Notes: generated from the sequence alone by a model not told the origin. A DNA stretch of 37,180 nucleotides from Planctomycetales bacterium (GCA_020427005.1 JAGQOY010000021.1:19726-56905), one strand, 5' to 3'. Positions 7,386 to 16,548 are shown, counted from the first letter of the stretch. Numbers and translations are program-made.

Positions 7386-9095
7386 ATGAAGATTAGTTCC
7401 ATACCTCAGCTCTACCGCAATCTGCGCCGTTGGCAGGAAATCATCAGTGTGTTACGGCGTTACGGATTGGCTGATTGGTTGAGTCAGCTCAAACTAGACT
7501 TCATCCGAGATTGGTTGAAGGATGATGAAGGCATCCCGTTGGCCAGCTATTCTCGTGAACGCCGTATTCGACTTGCCTTAACCGATCTGGGACCAACGTT
7601 TATCAAGCTTGGTCAGGTTCTCAGTTTGCGTCCTGACCTAATAGGGGCGGAGCTGGCGAATGAACTAACCAGCCTCCAGTCGCATGTGCCGGCTGATAAA
7701 GAGGATGTCGTCCGGCGAACCGTCACTCAAGAATTGGGAGGCTCCATCGAGCAGCACTTCCGCGAATTTTCCATAACACCAATCGCGTCCGCGTCCATTG
7801 GCCAAGTTCATTTAGCCAAACTCATTGATGGCACACCTGTGGTTGTCAAAGTGCAGCATGCTGGAATACACGAAACTGTTCGGGAAGACCTCGAGGTAAT
7901 GGCTGGGCTCGCCACGTTGGCGGATCGCCTTCCCGATTTGGCAGTTTGGAAGCCCAAGGTGTTGGTAGAACAATTGGCACGTTCGCTTCGCCGCGAGCTG
8001 AATTTCGGTCGCGAGCTGCAAAACTTGCAGCAGTTCGAAAAAGAGTTCAGAAACTGTCCCGCAATTCGAATTCCTCATGCCTTTCCTAAGCAATCCACGC
8101 AACGAATCCTAACCATGGAGTTGCTAACTGGCGTACCAGTAAATCAGTTGCAGGAGCAGAACTCGTGTACGCCACTCGAATTGCAGCAATTGGCTAAGGA
8201 TTGTGCCACAGCCTACATTGAGATGATTTTTGTCAAAGGTTTATATCACGCCGACCCACACCCGGGCAATATTCTCGTTTTGAGCGATCAGGACGGTAAA
8301 AAGATTTTGGGTTTGTTGGATTTCGGGATGGTAGGTCGACTGGATGATCGTCTGCGAGAGACAATTGAGGAAATGCTTTTGGCGGTGGCAAGCCGTGATG
8401 CACAGTTGATGACGGCACTCATTAAACGCGTTGGAAACGTACCGATGCGGCTTGATGAGGCCTTGTTGGCCATCGATGTAGCAGATCTTGTACAGACCTA
8501 TGGTAGTCAGCCACTGGATTCATTTGATCTGAGTGGGGCTCTGAATGAAGTCACCGAGATAATGCATCGGCATCAAATCTCATTACCGCCTCAAACATCA
8601 TTATTGATCAAGATGTTGGTAACGCTTGAAGGAACCCTACGGAAGCTGGCCCCGGAATTTAGTCTTTTAGAAGTGATGCAGCCGTTCTTCAGACGCATGT
8701 GGATTCGACGACTGGCCCCTGCCCGGTATACCAAACGCATGCGCCGTATCTACTTGGAACTGGAGTCGTTGATTGAGACTCTACCAAGTCAAATCAGTTC
8801 AGTTATGCAACTAGTGCAAGAAGGGCGACTTGATGTACATTTGTCGCACAAAGGACTAAGCCCTTCAGTGAATCGTTTGGTATTGGGAATGCTCACTAGT
8901 TTTGTATTTCTGGGGTCAAGCATATTGTTGGCCATGCAAGTTCCCCCACTGTTATTTATGGAGCCATCCTGGCTAGGTTTGCACAGGTTAAGTGTCTTCG
9001 GATTAATTGGGTACACGATTAGCCTCATGGGTGGTTTGCGACTCGTGCTCGCGATTAACCGCTCTGGGCACTTAGACCGCTCGGATGCTGATTGA
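7386..9095 (+). CDS. ABC1/UbiB/ADCK-family atypical kinase-like protein
   Basis: The family (UbiB, Coq8/ADCK) supports isoprenoid quinone biosynthesis as an atypical kinase/ATPase at the membrane. Numbering from the ATG at 7386: the family-specific KLGQ motif is at 74-77, the Ala-rich loop variant is ASASIGQVHLAK, the ATP-binding Lys is K155 in VVVKVQH, the catalytic-loop-like HADPHPGN is at 288-295 and the metal-binding DFG is at 312-314. Two hydrophobic helices near the C-terminus (about 500-555) are typical membrane anchors of UbiB. All key residues are present. The upstream ATG at 7347 would add 13 residues unlike the family; the 7386 start gives the usual ~570 residues. The gene symbol is left open because several paralogues exist in planctomycetes. 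Confidence 0.92.
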   Translation: MKISSIPQLYRNLRRWQEIISVLRRYGLADWLSQLKLDFIRDWLKDDEGIPLASYSRERRIRLALTDLGPTFIKLGQVLSLRPDLIGAELANELTSLQSHVPADKEDVVRRTVTQELGGSIEQHFREFSITPIASASIGQVHLAKLIDGTPVVVKVQHAGIHETVREDLEVMAGLATLADRLPDLAVWKPKVLVEQLARSLRRELNFGRELQNLQQFEKEFRNCPAIRIPHAFPKQSTQRILTMELLTGVPVNQLQEQNSCTPLELQQLAKDCATAYIEMIFVKGLYHADPHPGNILVLSDQDGKKILGLLDFGMVGRLDDRLRETIEEMLLAVASRDAQLMTALIKRVGNVPMRLDEALLAIDVADLVQTYGSQPLDSFDLSGALNEVTEIMHRHQISLPPQTSLLIKMLVTLEGTLRKLAPEFSLLEVMQPFFRRMWIRRLAPARYTKRMRRIYLELESLIETLPSQISSVMQLVQEGRLDVHLSHKGLSPSVNRLVLGMLTSFVFLGSSILLAMQVPPLLFMEPSWLGLHRLSVFGLIGYTISLMGGLRLVLAINRSGHLDRSDAD

Positions 9096-9267
9096 CTAGT
9101 GTTTACAATGAATGGCTGTCTAATCCGCTAGATTGCGCAATGCGTGTATCGCACTTCAACGTCGCAGCACTTCAGCTATGGTGATCAGTTGATCGTCCGG
9201 TCATGAGTGCGCCCGGCTCAGTTAGACTCCTTCGATTGCTGGTACTTGCGATAGAGAAACTTATCTA

Positions 9268-9969
9268 ATGTCCGATGAAAATTTCCGCCGACCAGCCGTC
9301 GTATTATTGAGTGGAGGCTTGGATTCGGCGACTGTATTGGCTATTGCCCAGGAGCGAGGTTACACGATAAATGCACTTAGTTTTCGCTACGGACAACGGC
9401 ACGAGTATGAGTTGCATTGTGCCCGCCGCATTGCCTCCAATGCGGGTGTCCGACAGCATTCCATCGTTGAAATAGATCTTGCACAATTTGGTCATTCTGC
9501 GCTCACTTCAGACATTGCGGTACCCAAGCATTCCCTGACCGAAGAAGTAGGCGCAGACATTCCAGTGACTTACGTGCCAGCCCGCAACACCGTTTTTCTT
9601 TCATTGGCCTTGGCCTATGCAGAAACATTGGACGCCTTCGATATATTCATTGGAGTGAATGCACTTGACTACAGCGGCTATCCTGACTGTCGGCCCGAGT
9701 ATATCGAGGCGTTTGAACGGCTGGCCAATTTGGCAACCAAGGCCTGTACGACAGGGCAGGGCCGCATGGTGATTCATACGCCACTTATCCAAATGACCAA
9801 AGCACAGATTATTCAACTCGGATTAAAACTAGGAGTGGACTATGCTCACACGTCTAGTTGCTACGATCCCAATGAATCGGGACTTCCCTGCGGGGCATGT
9901 GATGCTTGCTTGCTTCGCAATCGAGGTTTTGAGCAGCTTGGTCTCCAAGATCCGGCCATGTTTCGCTAA
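9268..9969 (+). CDS. queC: 7-cyano-7-deazaguanine synthase QueC
   Basis: QueC converts 7-carboxy-7-deazaguanine to preQ0 with ATP and ammonia in the queuosine pathway. The N-terminal PP-loop ATP-pyrophosphatase motif SGGLDSATV, the family segments FRYGQRH and YVPARNTVF, and a C-terminal zinc site (C198, C208, C211, C214 in CGACDAC) are all visible. The 233-residue length is typical. The ATG at 9268 follows a 172-nt intergenic stretch with no clear SD. No other queuosine gene is adjacent. The gene converges with the lipoprotein gene downstream, 11 nt apart. Confidence 0.96.
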   Translation: MSDENFRRPAVVLLSGGLDSATVLAIAQERGYTINALSFRYGQRHEYELHCARRIASNAGVRQHSIVEIDLAQFGHSALTSDIAVPKHSLTEEVGADIPVTYVPARNTVFLSLALAYAETLDAFDIFIGVNALDYSGYPDCRPEYIEAFERLANLATKACTTGQGRMVIHTPLIQMTKAQIIQLGLKLGVDYAHTSSCYDPNESGLPCGACDACLLRNRGFEQLGLQDPAMFR

Positions 9970-9980
9970 AGGCAGGTGCT

Positions 9981-10835
9981 TCACTGGTTGGACTGAGATT
10001 CTCTTGTGATGGAATCTGCTTCCCATTGCCCAAACAAGTGGCCTCCCAAGATACTGCCATAGTAAAGTGGGTTGCTGTAGTCTGGAAAGAGAATTCCGCC
10101 AGCCGCTCCCACATAGGTTCCGTAGGCAGGATACAGAATGCGAACTGCTGCTGCCTCCTCTTCGGCGTCCCCTAGGACATTTAAGTAGGCCCGCACGTCG
10201 CGTGTGGCCAATGCCTCGTGATAAAGGGGCACGAATGGTAACGCGTATAGGAAGGCGTAGGTTCCCTTCCATTTGCGTCGAGCAAAATCTTTGCTGTGTG
10301 CAGCCTCATGTAGCGCGATCGCGGGAATATCAGAATACAAGTGAATCGTGTTCGTAAATGGGTTGAAGTGGTCGCCGCCGAACAATCGGCCCGGTAATAG
10401 GGTTTCGCCTGCCACGGTAAGCAAGCCGAGAGAGTAACGCCAGGGCGCCCCCACGCTCTTATTCTGGACAAGTCGACGCCAGTCGTCACGAGGACGGTAC
10501 TGGTTGAGTCGCACTCGGACCGTGTCCAGTTCATTGGCGGCCAAGTAATCACTGATTGCGACTTCTGTCTCCGGGCTAATGTTGTGATTTTCGACCTTAT
10601 GGTTCCAAAGCACGATCTTGCTAGGGATGCCCCAAATCCAACCAGCAGCATCGATCAAACGACGCGGCTTTCCACGTTGGATTTGTGATTGCTCGTCACA
10701 AAGGTTGTGGGAGGCGAATCGGTCTGACGAATGAATCGCATGTCGACCCAGCACAGCACATCCGGACAGGGAGAACAACCATGCTCCGCACAGAGACATC
10801 AAATACAGCAGTCGCAATTTGTTGGTCCACATCAT
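9981..10835 (-). CDS. Putative lipoprotein with HEAAH metallopeptidase-like motif
   Basis: A 284-residue protein starting with a lipoprotein signal peptide whose lipobox LSGC gives a lipidated Cys26. Around residue 176 is ALHEAAHSKDF: H176, E177 and H180 form an HExxH zinc-binding motif followed by D183. The context is a hydrophobic stretch (YAFLYALPFVPLYHEA), and a second conserved-looking YHEALATRDVRAY lies ~30 residues later. I do not recognise the family by name. The arrangement recalls planctomycete hypothetical proteins with an HExxH and a later Glu-rich helix (DAEEEAAAVRIL) that could supply a third ligand. Peptidase activity is inference. ATG at 10835 or 10832; no SD seen. Confidence 0.7.
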   Translation of the reverse strand: MMWTNKLRLLYLMSLCGAWLFSLSGCAVLGRHAIHSSDRFASHNLCDEQSQIQRGKPRRLIDAAGWIWGIPSKIVLWNHKVENHNISPETEVAISDYLAANELDTVRVRLNQYRPRDDWRRLVQNKSVGAPWRYSLGLLTVAGETLLPGRLFGGDHFNPFTNTIHLYSDIPAIALHEAAHSKDFARRKWKGTYAFLYALPFVPLYHEALATRDVRAYLNVLGDAEEEAAAVRILYPAYGTYVGAAGGILFPDYSNPLYYGSILGGHLFGQWEADSITRESQSNQ

Positions 10836-11231
10836 GATTTGAGGCCGTATTTCGGCTGCACGGAGATGGTCGCAAAGAGGAACGTGCGGAGACCCTGGAG
10901 TTCAGGCTCCATGAGGGTGTATTCGAACCGTGGTTCCACCACAAGAGCATTGGTACTTATTTCCGAGTCTCTTTATGCGGATTGCATGCATAGTGGGGCG
11001 CAATGAAATGATGTTATTGCGAGTAGGGCTAATTCTCCGATGATTCCTTTGCTAACCACCCATTTTGCGCCTGGCGAGATTTCCACTAGCTTTCGCAGTC
11101 CAACTTGGACTACGATCCGCGTGATCCGAGTCTAGAAGTAACTTTAGGTTAAAGGGCAGCGTGTGTTAGTGGGAAATGGCGCACGAGAACTACCAATTGT
11201 CCGCGGGCTTGGATGCTCGGAAAGGTCCAAC
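10836..11231. other. Intergenic region between divergent lipoprotein genes
   Basis: About 395 nt hold no credible gene. Short inverted repeats are visible, TGGAG/CTCCA (near 10895-10912) and GAACC-gt-GGTTC (near 10925-10936), but neither has terminator character. Promoters for the two divergent lipoprotein genes should lie here; I could not pick a convincing one. Confidence 0.4.
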
Positions 11232-11489
11232 ATGTCAAGGATGTTTCAACTTAGCGCCCTACTTCTTATGGTTTTGACAGGCTGCGCAAACCGTCCCGGT
11301 TGGGGGCTCTCCTGGGGACAGGGAACAGCCGAGCGTCAGAAATCTCGCGCAGTGGTTCACGATCCGTATCCTTTAAACGATATCGGTCCGGAGGTCATCG
11401 GTGGCCGTCCGAGAGAATACTTTACGCCACAGGCAGAGCCAGTGCGCAATAATGCTGTCTCGCAACTCCCTTCGTCTTATTATCGGTAG
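11232..11489 (+). CDS. Small putative lipoprotein
   Basis: From the ATG at 11232 this is an 85-residue protein with a short signal peptide and lipobox LTGC (Cys18), followed by a Gly/Trp segment (RPGWGLSWGQG) and a Pro-rich, low-complexity tail ending PSSYYR. An upstream in-frame GTG at 11163 would add 23 residues that spoil the signal peptide, so the inner start is chosen. I do not recognise the family. It converges with metG with only 5 nt between the coding ends, and no terminator is seen between them. Confidence 0.7.
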   Translation: MSRMFQLSALLLMVLTGCANRPGWGLSWGQGTAERQKSRAVVHDPYPLNDIGPEVIGGRPREYFTPQAEPVRNNAVSQLPSSYYR

Positions 11490-11494
11490 AGCAG

Positions 11495-13570
11495 CTAGTG
11501 CACGCGTTGACCAGGCTGCGCGCCCGAGTCGGGGGATAGCAGATAGACCTCAGTACCACCGGAACCTGCCGCAGTAACCATGCCTTCGCTCAATCCAAAC
11601 TTCATTTGGCGCGGGGCCAGGTTCGCTACACAAACTACCAAGCGTCCAATGAGCTTCTCAGGCTCATACGCTGCCTTGATACCTGCAAAGACGGTGCGAG
11701 TGTGATCTCCACCGAGGCTGAGTGTCAATTTGAGCAACTTGCGAGCGTCCGGAACCTGTTCGGCGGCTACGATACGGGCAACCCGCAAATCAACTTTGAC
11801 AAAATCATCAATCGTACAAGTTTCTGCTAGTGGTTCTGCGAGCAGAGCTTCGTCCGAATCGTCCCATTTCGCAACATTGCTTGCGGGTGCGTTCACTAAA
11901 TCGTCTTTGCTATCTTCAATCATGGACGCGACATCCTCTTTCTTAACACGTGCCAGCATGTGTTCAAATGTATTAATCTTCGTTCCCAGGACCGGTTGCC
12001 GACTTTGGTCCCAGCTTGTTATCGGTTCACCAAAAAGCGAGCCACATTGTCCTGCTAGTTTAGGTAATACCGGTGCAAGGTAAATGGCTAGCTGCCGGAA
12101 CAAGTTGAGCCCCACGGTGCAAATTGCTTGCACTTCGCCACCTCTGGTTTCGTCTTTTGCTAATACCCAGGGCTGTGCATTTTCGACGAATGGATTGGCT
12201 CGGTCGGCCAATTCCATGATTAATCTCATGGCTTTGGCGTAGTCGCACTGTTGGTACGCTATGGCAATTTGCTCACCCGCCTGGGATGCTGATTCGAACA
12301 GTCCACCATCGTCGGGGTACTCGTTGGCTAGTCCTGTTTGTTGGACAAATCTCGCGCACCGGCTGGCTAGATTTACAACTTTGCCGACCAAGTCTGCATT
12401 GATCTTGTTTACGAACTCATCCAAGTTCAAATCCAGGTCGTCGAGTCGTGGTCCCAGTTTGCTGGCAAAGTAATACCGCAAATAGGCAGGATCGAGGTAT
12501 TTGAGATATGTCTCGGCGGTTACGAATGTTCCTTTGGATTTAGACATCTTTTCGCCCGCAACATTGAGGAAACCATGTATGTGCACCTGAGTTGGCAGAT
12601 TAAATCCGGCTGTCTTCAGCATCCCGGGCCAAAACAAAGTATGGAAGTAGGTGATGTCTTTGCCAATAAAGTGATGCACTTCTGTCTCAGGGTTTTGCCA
12701 CCAGTCCGACAGTGGTTCATCGTGACGTTTACACCACTGCCATGTACTTGCGATGTAACCAATCGGAGCGTCGAACCAAACATACCAGTAGTTGCCTGGT
12801 GAATCCGGGATCTCAAAACCGAAGTAGGGTGCGGGCCGTGATATGTCCCAGTCTCTAAGAGGTTCTCCTAGGAAATGGCCTTTAAGGTAGTTGGCAACCT
12901 CGCCCTGCAAATGTCCATCGCTTAGAGCCCAGTCCTCCAAGAACCCGTGCAATTTTTCTAGTTCTACAAATAGATGCACTGAGTTTCGAAGCACCGGTAC
13001 ACTATCGGTTAGTGTACTTTTGGGGTCGAGCAAATCTACCGGAGAGTACGTGGCACCGCATTTATCACAGTTATCACCATACTGATTTGGTGCATGGCAT
13101 TTAGGGCAGGTGCCCTTTACAAATCGGTCCGCGAGAAAGGTTCCCGCCTGAGTGTCAAATAGCTGGCTGACCTCGCGTTCAACGACAAGGCCAGCTTCCC
13201 GCAGCGCAGACCAAAACTGTTGACAAAGTTCTAAGTTTTCGGAGCAGTTTGTGCTACCATAGTTGTCAAACTGGATATCAAAGCCCGCAAAGTCACGTTC
13301 ATGATGCGCCTGCATCTCAGCAATCAACTCAGCTTCGCTTCTGCCTTCTTTGCGAGCCCGCAACATAATGGCGGTACCGTGGGTGTCGTCAGCACAGACA
13401 AAGATGCATCGTCTGCCCAATAGTTTTTGAAAGCGAACCCAGATATCGGTCTGTATGTACTCCACCAAATGGCCAATGTGAATCGGGCCATTCGCATAGG
13501 GTAGCGCTGCAGTTACAAGTATTCGCTCCCCCCGTATGGATGGCGTTGTGGGTGATTGCGATTCAGACAT
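11495..13570 (-). CDS. metG: Methionyl-tRNA synthetase with C-terminal tRNA-binding domain
   Basis: Charges tRNA-Met with methionine. A class I synthetase: the HIGH-type motif PIHIGHL and KMSKS (in GEKMSKSKG) are both visible, and a zinc-knuckle insertion has CPKCH and CDKCG. The last ~110 residues ([19 protein letters not shown] to the end) form the Arc1p/EMAPII-like tRNA-binding domain found in the long, dimeric bacterial MetRS form. Length of ~690 residues is normal. ATG at 13570 is preferred to the ATG four codons upstream (13582), because GAGG of the latter region makes a short-spaced SD for it. The gene is divergent from rplS. Confidence 0.97.
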   Translation of the reverse strand: MSESQSPTTPSIRGERILVTAALPYANGPIHIGHLVEYIQTDIWVRFQKLLGRRCIFVCADDTHGTAIMLRARKEGRSEAELIAEMQAHHERDFAGFDIQFDNYGSTNCSENLELCQQFWSALREAGLVVEREVSQLFDTQAGTFLADRFVKGTCPKCHAPNQYGDNCDKCGATYSPVDLLDPKSTLTDSVPVLRNSVHLFVELEKLHGFLEDWALSDGHLQGEVANYLKGHFLGEPLRDWDISRPAPYFGFEIPDSPGNYWYVWFDAPIGYIASTWQWCKRHDEPLSDWWQNPETEVHHFIGKDITYFHTLFWPGMLKTAGFNLPTQVHIHGFLNVAGEKMSKSKGTFVTAETYLKYLDPAYLRYYFASKLGPRLDDLDLNLDEFVNKINADLVGKVVNLASRCARFVQQTGLANEYPDDGGLFESASQAGEQIAIAYQQCDYAKAMRLIMELADRANPFVENAQPWVLAKDETRGGEVQAICTVGLNLFRQLAIYLAPVLPKLAGQCGSLFGEPITSWDQSRQPVLGTKINTFEHMLARVKKEDVASMIEDSKDDLVNAPASNVAKWDDSDEALLAEPLAETCTIDDFVKVDLRVARIVAAEQVPDARKLLKLTLSLGGDHTRTVFAGIKAAYEPEKLIGRLVVCVANLAPRQMKFGLSEGMVTAAGSGGTEVYLLSPDSGAQPGQRVH

Positions 13571-13972
13571 ATCGCCTCGCATTTAATTGTGGGTGGCATT
13601 GGCCAATAGGGATCGGATTGTAACAGGTCCCATGCTTATTTCGAGTCGACTCGGAACTGCCATTTAGGAAGGGACCAATCTAGGAGAAAACTCGTCTAGG
13701 AGTGAGAATTTGATCTAGCCAAAGTAGCTCGGTTTCGCGACCATAAGGGATTCTGGATCCACCTAGATTCGTCTCTCTGAGCTTGTGTGCATTTGGGGGA
13801 GTGAGGGACAAAACCCGGGTCTCGGGCCTTCCAGAGTATTGTCCATTCAATGGGCGGCCTATTGCAATACAGTCAATCGCTATTAAGTAAGTCAATCCTT
13901 GCGGGACCGGTTGTTGTTAGGTATTTCCGCGAGAAATGAATAAAACAAAAGATTGTTTCGGAGCCTTGAACT
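13571..13972. other. Intergenic region between metG and rplS
   Basis: About 400 nt without a credible gene. It holds two copies of TCTAGGAG (13679-13686 and 13695-13702, 16 nt apart start to start), plus the rplS promoter candidate and SD. No known riboswitch or r-protein leader could be recognised by eye. Confidence 0.4.
13899..13927 (+). promoter_or_regulatory. Candidate rplS promoter
   Basis: TTGCGG (13899-13904) and TATTTC (13922-13927) are separated by 17 nt, a moderate sigma-70 match. It predicts a 5' UTR of about 40 nt before the ATG at 13973. GGAG at 13960-13963 is a plausible SD with 9-nt spacing. Confidence 0.28.
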
Positions 13973-14323
13973 ATGACTCAAAAAATTATGGAACTCGTCG
14001 AAAAGGCATCGATGAAGTCCGATGTCCCGCAGTTTGACATTGGGGACACGGTAGATGTTCACACTCGGATTTTAGAAGGTAACAAAGAACGCATTCAGGT
14101 CTTTACGGGAGTCGTTATTGCCCGAAGTGGCAGTGGGACTCGTGAGATGTTTGTGGTGCGTCGCATTGTGGCCGGTGAAGGGGTCGAACGTAAGTTTCCT
14201 GTACACTCACCCAAGATTGAAAAGATCGAAGTGAAGAGAAGGAGTGTTGTTCGGCGAGCCAAGTTATATTTCTTGCGTGAACGCAGCGGTAAAGCTGTTC
14301 GACTCAAGGAACGCCGTGTTTGA
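13973..14323 (+). CDS. rplS: 50S ribosomal protein L19
   Basis: A 116-residue 50S subunit protein at the 30S-50S interface. The family pattern is clear: [20 protein letters not shown], then [10 protein letters not shown], the [20 protein letters not shown] stretch, and a basic end with [10 protein letters not shown]. In many bacteria it ends an rpsP-rimM-trmD-rplS operon; here the upstream neighbour is the divergent metG, so rplS appears to have its own promoter. It is followed by a strong intrinsic terminator (14379-14405). Its TGA stop overlaps a TTG that opens the yraN frame. Confidence 0.98.
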   Translation: MTQKIMELVEKASMKSDVPQFDIGDTVDVHTRILEGNKERIQVFTGVVIARSGSGTREMFVVRRIVAGEGVERKFPVHSPKIEKIEVKRRSVVRRAKLYFLRERSGKAVRLKERRV

Positions 14324-14847
14324 TTAACCAGTTGTCAGAGTTCGTTACTGTGATATTCAATTGGTTGCAATCACCATGCCGCCGGCTTCTCTCCGGCGGT
14401 TTTTTGTTGGCTTCTCGCTTTCGGCGGTCCAGCTCGAGGGAATCTGGTAGCAGCAATTTAGGTCTTTTGGGGGAACGGTATGCGATTGGATTTCTAAAAT
14501 CCAAGGGGCTCAGGATTGTAGAGCACTCTCATCGGCAACGTCTGGGAGAGATAGACATTATTGCAATGGATGGAGACTGTCTGGTATTCGTGGAGGTTAA
14601 AACTTGGCGGATGCAGGACGACAGTCCAGATGCAGGCGATCCATCTGAGGCGGTTACGCTTTCTAAGCAGCGAAAGCTCTCCCGAGCGGCGCTGGTCTAC
14701 TTGAAGCAGCACCAGCTGATGTCAACTCCAACTCGCTTCGATGTCATCAGTATCTGGTGGCCTGTTGGGGGGAAACCGGAGCAACCCCGGCTCCGGCACT
14801 TCAAGCATGCTTTTGAACCCACTGGGCGTGGACAATTCTATGGCTAG
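14320..14847 (+). CDS. yraN: UPF0102/YraN-family nuclease-like protein
   Basis: A small protein with an endonuclease-like fold. The core is easily seen: [20 protein letters not shown], then [21 protein letters not shown], which carries the Glu, Asp and ExK pattern of this nuclease superfamily, then [14 protein letters not shown] and RFDVISI. The biological role of the family is poorly known. The open frame can start at TTG 14320, overlapping the rplS stop as TTGA. But the N-terminal ~28 codons would encode the terminator hairpin, and family members have only ~10-20 residues before the conserved core. TTG 14404 or 14407, just after the T-tract, therefore fits better. It converges with the fae-like gene. 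Confidence 0.82.
   Translation: MINQLSEFVTVIFNWLQSPCRRLLSGGFLLASRFRRSSSRESGSSNLGLLGERYAIGFLKSKGLRIVEHSHRQRLGEIDIIAMDGDCLVFVEVKTWRMQDDSPDAGDPSEAVTLSKQRKLSRAALVYLKQHQLMSTPTRFDVISIWWPVGGKPEQPRLRHFKHAFEPTGRGQFYG
14379..14405 (+). terminator. Intrinsic terminator after rplS
   Basis: A perfect 7-bp GC stem, CCGCCGG (14379-14385) with CCGGCGG (14393-14399), has a 7-nt loop and six Ts (14400-14405). This is a textbook Rho-independent terminator 55 nt past the rplS stop. It lies inside the open yraN frame. Confidence 0.88.
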
Positions 14848-14943
14848 GGCGATTCGTAAATTCACAAATAACCAAAGCATTTACACCGTAGTTTCCGCAG
14901 GAATTAACAAGGTAGGAAGTCCTGAACTGTCTTCGCGTTCCAG

Positions 14944-15492
14944 CTAAAGTTTGCCTTCAATACCGAGCTGGTGAAAGAAATGTTCTGTGGTGTGCTGGTT
15001 GTCGAGCAACCAGTCAATTGAGGGTTCATTGCTTAATGCCTTGCGAATCACCTTTACGGTGGCCTCGCGATGGATATCAAACAGAGCTTGGTGGTCGATA
15101 GAGTCTAGTTTTGTTACGGATGGGTCTAGCCAAACGGAATAAATAATTCCCCAGTCATTGGCCTTGTCGCGCGGGATTGTGCCCTCTCTAACAGCGTCCA
15201 GAACACCATTGGCGATTCCTGCTTGGACGCTGCCCATGAGAATATTGGTGTAGCGATTAGAAGTTACAGTAACTTTGCTAACCATCAGCGTTGCAGGGCG
15301 AACTTGTATGTCACTATTAAGGATTGCGAAAACCTTGGTATGACCTTGAGCCTGATTTCCTACTAGTGTCGCTAAAGCTAGGCCTACCGGACCGTCCAAT
15401 TCACCGATAACTATTTCCGGTTCCGCACAAAGATACTCTTGATCTCCTTCCACAAGTGCTTCACCCGTACGCATAACAACACGAGAACTCAT
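14944..15492 (-). CDS. fae: Formaldehyde-activating enzyme (Fae) family protein
   Basis: Fae speeds condensation of formaldehyde with tetrahydromethanopterin; planctomycetes are known to carry this archaeal-type C1 pathway. Visible family landmarks are GEALVEGD near the N-terminus, PATLMVSKVTV (residues 66-76), a segment aligning with GPAQHGVAMAVQDAV (here GSVQAGIANGVLDAV, 87-101) and EGTIPRDKAND. At 182 residues it is slightly longer than typical Fae (~170). The N-terminal His expected shortly after GEALVxxx appears replaced (the region reads EYLCAEPEIVIGE), so it may be a Fae paralogue with altered activity. AGGA lies 5 nt before the ATG. It is last of four co-oriented genes, 235 nt from the SET gene. 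Family assignment is good; catalytic activity is uncertain. Confidence 0.8.
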   Translation of the reverse strand: MSSRVVMRTGEALVEGDQEYLCAEPEIVIGELDGPVGLALATLVGNQAQGHTKVFAILNSDIQVRPATLMVSKVTVTSNRYTNILMGSVQAGIANGVLDAVREGTIPRDKANDWGIIYSVWLDPSVTKLDSIDHQALFDIHREATVKVIRKALSNEPSIDWLLDNQHTTEHFFHQLGIEGKL

Positions 15493-15727
15493 GAGAATCC
15501 TTTAACGTCATTGAGAGTTTACAACGAATTGGAAGTGCTCTGCCATGCGGAGTTCAATTGGGATTACGTACTGCAATAGAAAACGCAGCGAAGCGTCCTT
15601 TTAATACTCTGGCATGCTGGCACGATCGAAACCAATTACTATAGCATTTGCTTTCAGAAAAGCGACGCTTGCGGAAGGCCAATCGTTGATGAAGTAATGG
15701 AGCTTGCGGAAGTCCTCTGTCCAGAGG

Positions 15728-16153
15728 CTAACTTGCCTTGCTGGTTTCAGGTAGGCTATGATGACTTGCGACAATCCAGCCGCGGCAATTTGCCGTTCCA
15801 CATAAGCAGGGGATGGCAGCATCGACCGGCCACGCGTAGTCAATCGTTAGTTCTTGTCCAGGCTGTATGTAAGCCAACGCCTGCACCGTCACGGATAGTT
15901 TGCCAGTTTCCTCATCCTCCCAGATCGTCAATTCGCAATTTGGTTCGCAGCTATGATTCAGATAGCGAAACGGCGCATGAGGCTCTAAACCAAGATCATT
16001 GCCCAGGTCTATACAATATTCTGAACCATAGCCTTCCTCGTGTATAACTCGACCGCGGACAACGCCTACTTCCGCTCCTGAGTCAATGGCTCGTTTTGCG
16101 AAAACTGCCTTGCCGATTGTGGTTTGGCAAACTTGTACATTCTTGTTGCTCAT
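15728..16153 (-). CDS. SET-domain protein methyltransferase-like protein
   Basis: A compact 141-residue SET protein; SET domains transfer methyl groups from SAM to protein lysines. The core motifs are present: NHSCEPNC (N66, H67, S68, C69) in RYLNHSCEPNCEL, and ELTIDYAW (residues 101-108, with the family's catalytic Tyr candidate Y106). A post-SET zinc-type cluster, CLCGTANCRGW, has C116, C118 and C123. The N-terminal SET half (GKAVFAKRAIDSGAEVG) is also clear. No pre-SET or chromatin-binding domain is attached. The substrate in a bacterium is unknown. It lies between the isomerase-like and Fae-family genes on the same strand. A perfect palindrome sits 22 nt upstream of the ATG. Confidence 0.9.
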   Translation of the reverse strand: MSNKNVQVCQTTIGKAVFAKRAIDSGAEVGVVRGRVIHEEGYGSEYCIDLGNDLGLEPHAPFRYLNHSCEPNCELTIWEDEETGKLSVTVQALAYIQPGQELTIDYAWPVDAAIPCLCGTANCRGWIVASHHSLPETSKAS

Positions 16154-16548
16154 CTTAAGCCGTCTTCCTTATTTTGCATCCGGATGCATGGCGAACCACT
16201 TTGGCTCGATCTGATTCCTGAGCCTGGCCTAGTAAAGTCACTCATTGCTGTTTCGGTCGCGTTGGTTATCGATCTCGCTAATCCAAAATCGAGCTATAGG
16301 CCACATTGTGAAGTTGTACGCAATTGGCGAACTCATTTTGCCGCGACGTTCGCAGTCGTCAATTGCTCTGAGATTCTCAATCAACTGTTTTTCGACAGTT
16401 GCTATGGGAATTGTATTGAATAATCCGCCAAGAGAAACACTGCTGCCAAAAGCAATCAATCAATTTTGCATCAGAGTTATTATGAAAATCATATTCGCCC
16501 AGCTTGGTAAGTGCAGATGGTTTTGACGTGCAAATTAATAGTCCTAGT
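16154..16548. other. Intergenic region between SET and isomerase-like genes
   Basis: About 395 nt. Several short open frames on both strands show no recognisable domain or SD. Notable are the palindrome at 16175-16188 and a hairpin CAACTGT (16382-16388)/ACAGTTG (16395-16401) with a 6-nt loop and no downstream T-run. A long gap inside a co-oriented gene run suggests a separate promoter for the SET and Fae genes. Confidence 0.4.
16175..16188. promoter_or_regulatory. Perfect 14-bp palindrome upstream of the SET gene
   Basis: TGCATCCGGATGCA reads identically on both strands and lies 22 bp before the SET gene's ATG (minus strand). Position and symmetry suit a dimeric repressor operator. No protein is identified. 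Confidence 0.4.

Noticed and set aside
13680..13895. 71-residue minus-strand open frame between metG and rplS
   Set aside because: No family resemblance and composition unlike the neighbouring genes; it lies where the rplS promoter is expected.
15601..15843. 80-residue minus-strand open frame overlapping the SET gene's end
   Set aside because: It overlaps the SET gene in another frame, has no recognisable domain, and shows no SD; most likely a shadow.
16245..16526. Plus-strand open frame of 93 residues in the gap before the isomerase-like gene
   Set aside because: No domain, no SD, and a mixed composition typical of chance frames; overlapping frames on the other strand are just as long.
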